A DNA stretch of 64,000 nt from Xylanibacter oryzae DSM 17970. GTDB taxonomy: Bacteria > Bacteroidota > Bacteroidia > Bacteroidales > Bacteroidaceae. Location: assembly GCF_000585355.1 (NCBI RefSeq), contig NZ_KK073873.1:1903703-1967702 (forward strand). The letters are read 5' to 3'. The notes below the pieces were generated by a model that made no database searches, was not told the origin of the DNA, and saw nothing but the letters and a program-made list of their open reading frames with translations. Positions 1 to 8,530 of the stretch are shown piece by piece (within the stretch, counting starts at the first letter, position 1; the number at the start of each line of letters is the position of its first letter). The position numbers were made by a program, and so were the translations under genes.

Positions 1-568
1 AGTAAGGATATGGAATGAATGGGCTGACGAGGATGGTGAGCTCGGTCCTATATATGGACATCAATGGCGTTCATGGCCTGACTATAAAGGAGGTTCTATT
101 GATCAGATTCAAAATGTTATCAATCAAATAAAAAAAAATCCAGATTCACGTCGTATGATTGTCAGTGCATGGAATGTTGCAGACATCGACGAAATGAAAT
201 TACCTCCATGCCATTGTCTATTCCAATTTTATGTTGCTGATGGCCGACTAAGCCTTCAACTATATCAAAGGTCTGCTGATACATTCCTCGGAGTGCCATT
301 CAACATAGCATCTTATTCGCTATTACTAATGATGATGGCCCAAGTAACAGGACTTAAAGTCGGTGACTTCATACATACCACAGGAGATACACATATATAT
401 CTTAATCATATAGAACAAGTTAAGTTGCAGCTCTCCAGAGAACCAAGGAAATTGCCAACTATGAAGATAAATCCGGATGTAAAGAATATATTCGACTTCA
501 AGTATGAAGATTTCGAATTAGAAGATTATAACCCATGGCCACATATATCAGGTGCTGTAGCCATATAA
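1..568 (+). CDS. thyA: Thymidylate synthase, 5' truncated by window edge
   Basis: C-terminal part (about 188 residues) of thymidylate synthase, which methylates dUMP to dTMP using methylenetetrahydrofolate. The reading frame is open from base 2, so the gene begins outside the window. Recognisable signatures are GPIYGHQWR, the segment [11 protein letters not shown], the catalytic cysteine in LPPCHC, the folate/dUMP-binding [17 protein letters not shown], and HIYLNH near the end. The C-terminus PHISGAVAI is typical of the family. The next gene, folA, starts 10 bp downstream and regenerates the tetrahydrofolate that this enzyme consumes, so the two are very probably co-transcribed. Confidence 0.97.
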   Translation, partial: VRIWNEWADEDGELGPIYGHQWRSWPDYKGGSIDQIQNVINQIKKNPDSRRMIVSAWNVADIDEMKLPPCHCLFQFYVADGRLSLQLYQRSADTFLGVPFNIASYSLLLMMMAQVTGLKVGDFIHTTGDTHIYLNHIEQVKLQLSREPRKLPTMKINPDVKNIFDFKYEDFELEDYNPWPHISGAVAI

Positions 569-578
569 TAATTGATAA

Positions 579-1058
579 ATGAGAATTAATATAATTGCCG
601 CAGTAGCAAAAAACAGAGCCATCGGTTATCAAAATAAACTGATATATTGGTTGCCTAATGATCTCAAACGCTTTAAAGCATTAACTACGGGTCATACCAT
701 TATTATGGGTCGCAAGACTTTTGAATCTCTTCCTAAAGGTGCACTTCCCAATCGAAGAAACATCGTTATCAGCAAAACTATCACAGAAATACCTGGATGT
801 GACTGCTATAAATCATTAGAAGAAGCTATTGATAATTGCTCTAAAGATGAAGATGTATATGTAATAGGTGGTGCCAGCATATACAATCAGGCTATCAAGA
901 TGGCAGATCGTCTTTGCCTTACAGAGGTTAACGATTCACCTAATAATGCAGATACATTCTTTCCGCAATACGATGATTGGAAAATAGAAACGAAAGAAAA
1001 TCACGGAATAGACGATAAGCACGAATTTGAATATGCTTTTGTTGATTATATAAGATAA
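579..1058 (+). CDS. folA: Dihydrofolate reductase
   Basis: Full-length (159 aa) NADPH-dependent dihydrofolate reductase, the usual size for bacterial FolA. The start MRINIIAAVAKNRAIGYQNK is the canonical first strand and Met20-like loop; WLPNDLKRFK carries the active-site acidic residue (Asp), IIMGRKTFESLP is the cofactor-binding helix, and VYVIGGASIYNQA is the conserved GG cofactor loop. It follows thyA by 10 bp in the common thyA-folA arrangement. Transcription runs into the hairpin at 1108-1153. Confidence 0.97.
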   Translation: MRINIIAAVAKNRAIGYQNKLIYWLPNDLKRFKALTTGHTIIMGRKTFESLPKGALPNRRNIVISKTITEIPGCDCYKSLEEAIDNCSKDEDVYVIGGASIYNQAIKMADRLCLTEVNDSPNNADTFFPQYDDWKIETKENHGIDDKHEFEYAFVDYIR

Positions 1059-1107
1059 TACTTATGCAATCAACATTATTTATAAGCAATATTTTTTTGT
1101 AAAAAAA

Positions 1108-1153
1108 CATTATTAGAATAAAGGTTGACTAATCAGCCTTTATTCTAATAATG
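1108..1153 (-). terminator. Hairpin terminator between folA and the Lrp-type gene
   Basis: Perfect 17-bp inverted repeat (arms 1108-1124 and 1137-1153), extendable to about 21 pairs with one G-U, around a CTAA loop. Read on the minus strand it is followed by a run of seven T (complement of 1101-1107), as in an intrinsic terminator for the leftward Lrp-type gene. On the plus strand there is no T run, so it would end folA transcription less cleanly. Confidence 0.8.
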
Positions 1154-1188
1154 ATAATATTATAACTCTGCACGAAAGACAGAGATTA

Positions 1189-1701
1189 CTATTCTACGAC
1201 TTCATTTTCCTCTTCATCATCACTGTCATCAGCTCCTGGTAAGTCAACGATAGGTAACTGCCTATCTATAGCAGCGTTAAATGAAATAATTGTCTCGCTA
1301 CGAGATAAACCTAAAGGCTGCAATTTATCATGTATGATGTTAAGTAAGTGGTGATTGTTAATGGCATAAATCTTAATAAAAAGATCGAACCCACCTGTTG
1401 TATAATGGCATTCCACTACTTCCGGGATTCTCTTTAATGCACTTACTACATTATCAAATTTTTCAGGGTTCTTAAGATACAATCCAATGTATGCACAAGT
1501 CTCATATCCGATCTTCTCCGGATCAATAATAAACTGAGAACCTTTAAGAATTCCAAGATTAGTTAACTTTTGAATGCGCTGATGAATAGCTGCACCACTC
1601 ACATTGCAGGCACGAGCCACCTCTAAGAATGGAATTCGTGCATCTTCGGCTATAAGGCGAAGTATCTGTTTGTCAAGTGAATCTAAACGATGTTGTGTCA
1701 T
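1189..1701 (-). CDS. Lrp/AsnC family transcriptional regulator
   Basis: A 170-aa protein with an N-terminal winged helix-turn-helix (residues about 5-60, LDKQILRLIAEDARIPFLEVA then GAAIHQRIQKLTNLGILKGS) and a C-terminal RAM/ligand-sensing domain (about 70-145; VVECHYTTGGFDLFIKIYA is the characteristic core). Such proteins are feast/famine regulators that bind amino acids and form octameric discs. It differs from most family members in a short, strongly acidic C-terminal tail (GADDSDDEEENEVVE). The effector is not predictable from sequence. It is a single-gene unit, convergent with folA. Confidence 0.93.
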   Translation of the reverse strand: MTQHRLDSLDKQILRLIAEDARIPFLEVARACNVSGAAIHQRIQKLTNLGILKGSQFIIDPEKIGYETCAYIGLYLKNPEKFDNVVSALKRIPEVVECHYTTGGFDLFIKIYAINNHHLLNIIHDKLQPLGLSRSETIISFNAAIDRQLPIVDLPGADDSDDEEENEVVE

Positions 1702-1719
1702 TATTTTTTATTTTGGGTG

Positions 1720-1750
1720 CAAAGATATTACAAAAATATGATTTTTACAA
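1720..1750 (-). promoter_or_regulatory. Bacteroidetes-type promoter for the Lrp-type gene
   Basis: On the minus strand TATCTTTG (1727-1720) fits the -7 consensus TAnnTTTG, and TTG (1750-1748) lies exactly 20 bp upstream as the -33 element. The expected start is near 1714, leaving a leader of about 13 nt before the ATG at 1701. Confidence 0.75.
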
Positions 1751-2241
1751 GAAAAATATAAGTAAATATCACATTATTATAATAAAATGTTACGAAATTG
1801 AAGTTTTTAAGTACTTTCTTATAAAAAACAAGTCTGCCTAATTTTATAAAATATAACAACAAAATGAATTTTTATTAGCAATTAAATCAACTCGTTAATT
1901 ATTATAACCAACTAAATTTTAATACATTTTTAAACATTATTTTGTTGATTTAGCTGTTCTATTTTATTACTCCATCAAACAAAGACAGGAGTTACAACAA
2001 CTTTGCATTAAAAAATCAAAGCTGAATCCGCCTTGTCTGAATTGAAATCATTCAAATAGAAGTACATTGATGTCTGTGCACATTTCATCAATAGAAAAAT
2101 AAAAAAAATTATTATTAAAATTAAAATAATCTATCGATTATAAATCGCATATTTATACAATAATAGTCCTTTTATGGTTAATAATCTAAAAAAATAAAAC
2201 AAAATTATTTTAAATTTCACAAACGATATTAAATTTGTAGC
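1751..2241. other. AT-rich divergent intergenic region
   Basis: No credible gene. It must hold the promoter of the fimbrial operon that starts at 2242. A perfect TAAATTTG lies at 2230-2237 but is so close that the transcript would be practically leaderless. An alternative is the one-mismatch box CAACTTTG at 1998-2005, which would give a leader of about 230 nt containing a 7-bp inverted repeat (2066-2072 with 2086-2092). Neither has a clear -33 element, so the start point is unresolved. Confidence 0.5.
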
Positions 2242-3600
2242 ATGTATTCGAGAAACATAAAGATAGTATGTCTGGTATTTTTGTTTGTTTTTGCGACTAA
2301 GACAAACGCCCAAGTAATAGATGATGCTGTAAAAGTTGATACATTAACTCTTGCAGAAAGGTTATCTGTCAAAACGAATATGGTCGACTGGTCATTGCTT
2401 ACACCTAATATAGGAGTCGAATTTGACCTTAAAAGTACGAACTGGAGCAGATGGGCTGTAGGACTGAATTTCAGATATCGATGGAGCAGCACTCATACAT
2501 TTTCCCCAGGCCTTGTGTATAATATAGGCGAAGTGAAAGCCGAAGTGAGAAACTATTGGCGTACGATGGACCTTAGCGACCCTTCGCACATCCGCTTATC
2601 AAAGCATAAGAAATGGATAGACAAATCCGTTTCTCAGCGCCGCAGTACCAGCAAACATCCAGTAACCGCATATTATCGTGGTTTTTACCTTTCCTATACA
2701 GATTTCTCTTTACTGCTAGGTAGAACTGGCAGACAAGGACAAGTCTTTCAGGCTGGTGTAACTTATGGTATTGTGCGACCGCTGTATCAGTTTGCCAACG
2801 GCAACAGTCTTGACATGGACCTCGGCATAAGTGTAGGTGTAGCCTATGCAAAATATGACAAATATACTCATGATAGAGAAAACAACTGTTATCCGGTAAC
2901 AGGTCATGAAAATTGGCATTTCATCAACCATCCAGTCGTCAACGAAATTAGGGCGGGATTCGTATATCGCTTTGGCAACTATCCAGTTACCAAGAAATAC
3001 CGCAGACGTTATGACGTGGATCTCAAATATCAAGCTTACATTGACAGCATCAATCAGATGCGCCAGCGCCTTGGATTCGAGAAGCACTATAAAGACAGTG
3101 TTTATAATGTAATGTTTAATGAGTTTGAACATCTTTATGATTCCATCTCAAGAGCCCAACTTGTCATCAAAGACTCTATCGCATTCGCCAATCGTGGTAT
3201 AACCGACATACAGCAACAAAATGTAAAAGCTGACGAGAAAACTGCTCTGAAGACAGAACGACAAATGGACGCTGTACAAAAGAAGAACGATAAGATACAG
3301 CAAGCTGCAGAGAATAAACTTGCCAAAGAACAGAAAGCAACCAATCGCAAAGCGGAAAAAGAACGCAAGGAAAAACAGGCTGTCATAGACAAGCAAAAAG
3401 CGCTGGAAGAAAAAACAGCTAAAAAGAAACGGCAGGAGGAAGCTGCGGCAGCTAAAAAAGCGCGCAAGCAAGAAGCTGTCGAAGCCAAAAAGGCACGTAA
3501 GATACAAGATCAGCGTGACGAAGAAGCAAGGCACAAGAGAGCTAAGGCACTAGAAGATGCACAACAAAAGCAGAAAGAGGAAAAGGAGGCTGCGCAATGA
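2242..3600 (+). CDS. DUF3575 outer-membrane protein with C-terminal coiled-coil extension
   Basis: First gene of the fimbrial operon. Residues 1-24 form a signal peptide (cleavage after TNA). Residues about 40-255 match the DUF3575 pattern, a small beta-barrel-like family found in FimA/Mfa-type loci; the hallmark is LSVKTNMVDWSLLTPNIGVE. Usual DUF3575 proteins are about 190 residues. This one carries about 190 extra residues (about 265-452), very rich in Lys, Glu and Ala with no Pro or Gly, predicted as a long coiled coil that could span the periplasm or touch peptidoglycan. It overlaps the next start by 4 bp (ATGA), implying translational coupling. Function is inferred from family and context only. 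Confidence 0.8.
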   Translation: MYSRNIKIVCLVFLFVFATKTNAQVIDDAVKVDTLTLAERLSVKTNMVDWSLLTPNIGVEFDLKSTNWSRWAVGLNFRYRWSSTHTFSPGLVYNIGEVKAEVRNYWRTMDLSDPSHIRLSKHKKWIDKSVSQRRSTSKHPVTAYYRGFYLSYTDFSLLLGRTGRQGQVFQAGVTYGIVRPLYQFANGNSLDMDLGISVGVAYAKYDKYTHDRENNCYPVTGHENWHFINHPVVNEIRAGFVYRFGNYPVTKKYRRRYDVDLKYQAYIDSINQMRQRLGFEKHYKDSVYNVMFNEFEHLYDSISRAQLVIKDSIAFANRGITDIQQQNVKADEKTALKTERQMDAVQKKNDKIQQAAENKLAKEQKATNRKAEKERKEKQAVIDKQKALEEKTAKKKRQEEAAAAKKARKQEAVEAKKARKIQDQRDEEARHKRAKALEDAQQKQKEEKEAAQ

Positions 3601-4730
3601 TGAAAAAATATATTTATATATTATTATCGTTTGCTATAACTTTGATTAGTGCCTGCAATACAGAGGTAGACCTTTGTTATTCAGAGCATCCTCATCATAC
3701 AAAAACGAAAATTGCATTTGACTGGCAGGTGCTGGGCGATTCTCTCGCACAACCGGATTCTATGATGGTCTTTGCTGACAGAGTCGTAAACAAATGGAAA
3801 TGCGGCATGACTGCCAGTTCCAGCAATGACACTGCAAGTTACGTCATCCGCCAAGGTGAATACAAGATGATGGTGCTCAACAGGTGTGACAGCACCTACA
3901 ATTATGAAACACTGGATTCTGTTGCTAACAGTGACTCTACAAGATGGAATCTGGATAAGATGGCACTCAATTATGTTGCTTATTCGAAAGACAGTGAACC
4001 GATAAAAAAGGTATTACAGAGTTGGACAGATTATAATGTTTATGCTTCATTTGCGCAAAACAGCAGCAAGCAGGTGTTTGTAGACATACAAGACATTGTA
4101 AAAATCGACTCAGGCTCAAATAACAAAGTTGTGTTCACCCCTGAGAGACTCACTCAGAAAGTGGTGATGCAGTTCCCTGTAAAGAAACTGATAACGGATA
4201 CGAAAACATTTCGTATAGACTCTATGTTTGTGGAAGTGGCGGGCATTCCTACAGTGATATATCCTTACGACAACACCGTGAACGTGACAAAAACCTGTAA
4301 AATGCTGACCAAAGCACGACTGATAAACGCAACGACATTAAATACCGGAGACGAATACAGCAATGAAAATTTGCTATGTCGTATCGGTGTGGATGTCAAC
4401 GGCATTATCTATGGTACATCTGAAAATGAAGCATCTGGTCCGGGCATCTTACAAGTTATACTGTTCACAACAGCGACCGGACAAGACGGAAAAATACAGC
4501 ACAGAAGGATTGAAGGGAAGATAAATATTTTCCATTCCATACATGATGCACATCTTCTGGATTATGAATATGGGACCGAATTTGCTACGCAAGCCACCAA
4601 ATATGCATTCATAAACATTAATGCAACTCTGGTGCTTGACAGTAAAAACATCGTACGGGACTCAGATGGTAACTGGGGCATCCCTTCTTGGATTCCATGC
4701 GAGACACAGGTTGTAGTACCAATGGAGTAA
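3597..4730 (+). CDS. DUF5119-like fimbrial-locus lipoprotein
   Basis: A 377-aa protein with a lipoprotein signal (basic MMKK, hydrophobic stretch, lipobox LISAC with the lipidated Cys near residue 20). Right after it comes the sequence VDLCYSEHPHH, matching the RELCYDHPH-like start of DUF5119 proteins, a Bacteroidetes family usually encoded beside Mfa-like fimbrillins. The rest is predicted beta-rich. Its role is probably an outer-membrane-anchored accessory or anchor subunit. It overlaps the upstream gene by 4 bp and precedes the next start by 11 bp. Confidence 0.7.
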   Translation: MMKKYIYILLSFAITLISACNTEVDLCYSEHPHHTKTKIAFDWQVLGDSLAQPDSMMVFADRVVNKWKCGMTASSSNDTASYVIRQGEYKMMVLNRCDSTYNYETLDSVANSDSTRWNLDKMALNYVAYSKDSEPIKKVLQSWTDYNVYASFAQNSSKQVFVDIQDIVKIDSGSNNKVVFTPERLTQKVVMQFPVKKLITDTKTFRIDSMFVEVAGIPTVIYPYDNTVNVTKTCKMLTKARLINATTLNTGDEYSNENLLCRIGVDVNGIIYGTSENEASGPGILQVILFTTATGQDGKIQHRRIEGKINIFHSIHDAHLLDYEYGTEFATQATKYAFININATLVLDSKNIVRDSDGNWGIPSWIPCETQVVVPME

Positions 4731-4741
4731 ACAATAAGGAT

Positions 4742-6055
4742 ATGAGACATTTAAGATATATAGAGGCAATGATGTTCGGGGCAATGATGATGGTTCTGTC
4801 TTGTTCCTCTCACTATCCGGATATGGAGTATCCTGACGGGAATGGTAACACCGAACACACATTTTCCACACCTATCACGGTATCACTGAACAAACAGAAC
4901 ATGTTCTCTCTGGTGGCAACACGCGGATCTGGTTCTTTTGAGACTGGTAACATATCCCAAAAATGTGAGAATGGTCTGTTCTATATTTTCGCTTTCCGTG
5001 ACGGAACGGATGCAGACCTCTCGCAGACGGTAAAGTCAGACACTGCACACAGCAACTGTCTTGTAGACAGTGATATTCCATATTTCGGAAAAGCGTCACG
5101 GCTGGAAAAAGACAGCACTGGCACCTTGTCTTTCGTGGAGGATGAGAATCTCGTTAACAAGACGAAGATGTATTACAGTCAGACGAACAGTTCCACGCCC
5201 TATCATTTTACAGGTTATTATGTTGATGACTATGTCCCGACAGCCTCTACATATCATCGTAATGCAGAAGGAATCTATTACGACCTCAAGATAGACGGCA
5301 CACAGGATGTACTTTGCGGTTATGCACCAGATATAACGTCCAGTTTACTGAAATCAAAATATGACAATATAGAATTGACCGCCACAGAGCGCGAGAAAAT
5401 ACTGTCAATCAAGGGATACAGTACTTATGCAGCACAATATGGAATAAACCCTGTGCTGAACTTGAAGCATGTGCTTACCAAACTGAAATTCGAGATTGTA
5501 CCTGCCGACTCTACAGCCGACAATGTGACCATCCGTAACATTTCTATTATAGGAAAGAACAGCGGTAAAATGGTTGTTGCCGCAAGGAATATGGAAGATA
5601 TAGGACTTTCGGCTTATGACAATACAGATACGCTGCAGTTGCACGAGCCGTCTACCGACGGAAAGACCACACTAACATTAGTCAGTGCAGGAAACGGCTA
5701 TAACGTAAAGTGGGACGACAGTTATGCCAACAAAAATCTGGAAGACATCACGGGAGTGAATGTAGGAGGATGTATCATGCCTGTCCCTGCAACGAGTTAT
5801 AAGTTATGTGTAGAGAGCAACGTCATTAACAAGTTGACGGGTAAGACTTATCTGGTAAAATCTTCTTATACCATCACGCCACCCGAGAATACAATCAGCT
5901 ACGATAGTACGACAGGAAAATATGTATTTAAAGCCGGTTATGAATACACCATTAAACTGGGTGTCTTCGGACAAGCAATGATACGAATCAGCACCACTGT
6001 AGATACATGGAAATCCGGTGACACAATCATATTAGACCCGGAGCAACATCTATAA
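4742..6055 (+). CDS. Mfa-like fimbrillin family lipoprotein 1
   Basis: Fimbrillin-family (Mfa_like_1 type) surface protein, 437 aa from the ATG at 4742. That start is preferred because it gives a clean lipoprotein signal (lipobox VLSC, Cys about residue 21), lies just after AAGGA, and avoids overlapping the upstream gene. Family signs are a TR motif about 30 residues after the lipid Cys (LVATRGSG, where Arg-specific maturation occurs in FimA-type pili), the FTGYYVDDY segment, and NLKHVLTKLKFEIVPA, the hallmark FxHxLTKLxF strand. The C-terminus TVDTWKSGDTIILDPE resembles those of the three following paralogues. Likely a structural or tip subunit of a type V-like pilus. Confidence 0.85.
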   Translation: MRHLRYIEAMMFGAMMMVLSCSSHYPDMEYPDGNGNTEHTFSTPITVSLNKQNMFSLVATRGSGSFETGNISQKCENGLFYIFAFRDGTDADLSQTVKSDTAHSNCLVDSDIPYFGKASRLEKDSTGTLSFVEDENLVNKTKMYYSQTNSSTPYHFTGYYVDDYVPTASTYHRNAEGIYYDLKIDGTQDVLCGYAPDITSSLLKSKYDNIELTATEREKILSIKGYSTYAAQYGINPVLNLKHVLTKLKFEIVPADSTADNVTIRNISIIGKNSGKMVVAARNMEDIGLSAYDNTDTLQLHEPSTDGKTTLTLVSAGNGYNVKWDDSYANKNLEDITGVNVGGCIMPVPATSYKLCVESNVINKLTGKTYLVKSSYTITPPENTISYDSTTGKYVFKAGYEYTIKLGVFGQAMIRISTTVDTWKSGDTIILDPEQHL

Positions 6056-6070
6056 TATAACAAAGGACTT

Positions 6071-7285
6071 ATGAATTTGACTAAAAATATGGACAAGAGA
6101 CTTATTATTACATTCGCAGCAGCAATGATGCTCACAGCTTGTTCTTCGACCGGAGACAATGATGGAAATAGCAGTTCCGACAATAACTCTATATCCATCT
6201 TTACATCACAGATAGCGCAAAACGTGATTACACGAGGTGCCGGTACAGTGGGTGGTGTGATGAACAATTCGACGGAGATCCTTCATAATCAATGGAACGG
6301 TGAGACACTGCACGTCATCATGACCAAACATGGAACTATCGATTATGCTAGATATTATCCAGAAATAGGATCTACAGCTAGTGAAGGGGATGTGATATAC
6401 GATGGAACTGCTTTTACAGCGCCAAAAGGTGTAAGTACAGGAACTGCATCCTCAAATGACGGTAAACTGAAATATTATCCGGTACAAGGAACATTTGATT
6501 TCTGGGGTTATTACACTGATAACGCGACATCAAATACGAAACCGGTTCTTTCGGATGATGGTACTTATTATTATGTGCCGTTCTCCATTGACGGTTCTCA
6601 GGACCTGATGACAGCCACAACCACAGCACCCGACTCTTCTCTTTTAGGTTCAAAAGGAAGTGCTGACCGTGCTAATTTCTATTCTGCCTATTCTGCCCGA
6701 CGCGGTGTGCAGCCAAACCTTCTTTTCAGTCATAAGTTGACAAGGCTACAATTCTCGTTGGTACCATGGTCAAAGCGAGACACGCTGATGCAGGTAACGA
6801 AAATTGTACTGAAGTCACGTACTACAGGGAAACTCATTGTGGCATACAATTCACAATCTGCCGTAAAACAGACTGCTGTCTTTGATAATACAGGTGTCAA
6901 AGCCCTCACCGTAAAAAACAGAACGAATGGTGTTCTATCTGATACTCTGGCATGGCAACACCCATTATGGGCAGATTCATTGAAAGGAGACTCGGCATTA
7001 ATTACAAATATCGGTGAAGCCATCATAGTCGAACCTCGACAAAAATATGATATTATCATCAGTTACCGTCAACCACCTGTAGCTGACGATCCTAATCATG
7101 TGTCGGATGCCATCACCCAACAATGGGAAACGGAAATGTGGTTACCTAGTGGTGAAGCGTTCAAGGAAGGTTATTCATACAATGTAATCATAAAGGTATA
7201 TCGTCTAATGCCTATTAAGCTGTATGCTACTCTTCTTGACTTTTGGAAGAGCGGTGAAGATATCAATATGGACCCTGACAATTAA
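6071..7285 (+). CDS. Mfa-like fimbrillin family lipoprotein 2
   Basis: A 404-aa fimbrillin-family lipoprotein (lipobox LTAC). The ATG at 6071 follows AAAGGA closely; the in-frame ATG at 6089 (MDKRLI) gives a tighter signal peptide and is an equally possible start. Family features are NVITRGAGT after the signal, YYPVQGTFDFWGYYTDN, NLLFSHKLTRLQFSLVPW, and the ending LLDFWKSGEDINMDPDN, closely parallel to the end of the previous gene. Expected to be exported, lipidated, proteolytically matured and assembled by donor-strand exchange as in FimA/Mfa pili; this is family knowledge and not visible here. Confidence 0.85.
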   Translation: MNLTKNMDKRLIITFAAAMMLTACSSTGDNDGNSSSDNNSISIFTSQIAQNVITRGAGTVGGVMNNSTEILHNQWNGETLHVIMTKHGTIDYARYYPEIGSTASEGDVIYDGTAFTAPKGVSTGTASSNDGKLKYYPVQGTFDFWGYYTDNATSNTKPVLSDDGTYYYVPFSIDGSQDLMTATTTAPDSSLLGSKGSADRANFYSAYSARRGVQPNLLFSHKLTRLQFSLVPWSKRDTLMQVTKIVLKSRTTGKLIVAYNSQSAVKQTAVFDNTGVKALTVKNRTNGVLSDTLAWQHPLWADSLKGDSALITNIGEAIIVEPRQKYDIIISYRQPPVADDPNHVSDAITQQWETEMWLPSGEAFKEGYSYNVIIKVYRLMPIKLYATLLDFWKSGEDINMDPDN

Positions 7286-7295
7286 AAAAGAGAAT

Positions 7296-8486
7296 ATGAA
7301 CAAGAATATATTAATCGGAATAACACTTGCGACCAGCTTCACAGCCTGTTCTACAGAGAATGGCACTGACACTGCCAGCAACTCTGCATTAATGATAAAC
7401 AATAGTGATGAAGTGATCAATCTGCAAAGTGAGTCGGTAATGTTCCAGACAGACACCAGAGCATTGGTAAATGATGCAAGCGGTGTGTTCGCAGCTGACA
7501 ATATCGGTCTATTCTGTCTCGCAACAGCACAATTGGCTAACGGAAGGGATTATCCCATCAACTGGACCGACTACAACTCGGATAACACGGTACCCGGGAC
7601 TTATTCAGTATGGTTTCAGAACGTAATGATTAATGCGAAATCTACCATTGATGACTATAACAATCCATACACCAAGTTTACATGGGTAGACGGAAAATCG
7701 CGTTATTATCCTTCCGGTAATGGTCATGCTTATAGTTTCTATGCGCTATGGCCTGCCCCACAGGATTTACAGTTCAGTAAAAATGCGATAACCTCGTATG
7801 TAAATCTTGCTGACGGTGAAATGGATGTACTCTGGGGCGAATGCGACAAACAATCCAATAGTCCTACAGGTACAGATACGCTTGCTTACTGTGCTAAATA
7901 TTTCCGTCAGGTAGGCAAGACCACAGAGATACCGATGCTGACATTCTATCATAAACTGATGGCTTTTCAGTTTGCCGCTGTAGCCGGCGCAGATGCAGAA
8001 GGCAGTACGGCAGCAGCCGAAAAGTTGAAAATTACGGCTATCCGAGTGAATAAAGTTCCAAAGGAAGGTCGTATATACATCGCTTCAAATGATGGAGAGC
8101 ACCAAGCTGGCAGTATTGTCTGCGATTGGAACAATACAACTAAATTGGCCACAATCAATGTAGAGGATACAACCGGCGTACACAAGTTAACGAAGAATCA
8201 CTGGATACCGACGACCACTACAAACATTGGGCAGAGACTTGTCGTACCAGTACCACCATCTAATGACTACTATACGATATCAGTAGATTTAGCGGATGCA
8301 AACGGGAATGTATATAACAACGCAATAAGCTGGCCCCTCACACTAAAGAACGGTTATAATTATGAAGCAGGACATACCTATCAGGTAAAGTTCCTCATTT
8401 ACGGATTGTCCAATATGCACCTCCAAGCCAAGATGAGTTCATGGATAGAAGATCAACAGACATTCGTAGACCCCAGTTCCAAATAA
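7296..8486 (+). CDS. Mfa-like fimbrillin family lipoprotein 3
   Basis: A 396-aa lipoprotein from the ATG at 7296, chosen over an upstream in-frame codon at 7224 that lies inside the preceding gene; it gives MNKNILIGITLATSFTAC with lipobox FTAC. Family marks are TDTRALVND, SRYYPSGNGHAYSFYALWP, and TFYHKLMAFQFAAVAG. It is clearly paralogous to the next gene: both share IGLFCLAT/IHLFCLAT, the GNGHAYSFYA segment, DTLAYCAKYF/DTLAYCSKYF, RIYIASNDG/HLYIASNDG and VVPVPPS, so the pair arose by tandem duplication. Start is 10 bp after the previous stop. Confidence 0.86.
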   Translation: MNKNILIGITLATSFTACSTENGTDTASNSALMINNSDEVINLQSESVMFQTDTRALVNDASGVFAADNIGLFCLATAQLANGRDYPINWTDYNSDNTVPGTYSVWFQNVMINAKSTIDDYNNPYTKFTWVDGKSRYYPSGNGHAYSFYALWPAPQDLQFSKNAITSYVNLADGEMDVLWGECDKQSNSPTGTDTLAYCAKYFRQVGKTTEIPMLTFYHKLMAFQFAAVAGADAEGSTAAAEKLKITAIRVNKVPKEGRIYIASNDGEHQAGSIVCDWNNTTKLATINVEDTTGVHKLTKNHWIPTTTTNIGQRLVVPVPPSNDYYTISVDLADANGNVYNNAISWPLTLKNGYNYEAGHTYQVKFLIYGLSNMHLQAKMSSWIEDQQTFVDPSSK

Positions 8487-8530
8487 CAAAAGGAATCAAT
8501 ATTAAACGATAAAATAAAACTTTAAACGAT

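Noticed and set aside
3135..3534. Hydrophobic minus-strand frames opposite the coiled coil of the first DUF3575 gene
   Set aside because: They are the complement of Lys/Glu/Ala codons, which reads as Phe/Ser/Cys-rich hydrophobic sequence; not a real membrane protein.
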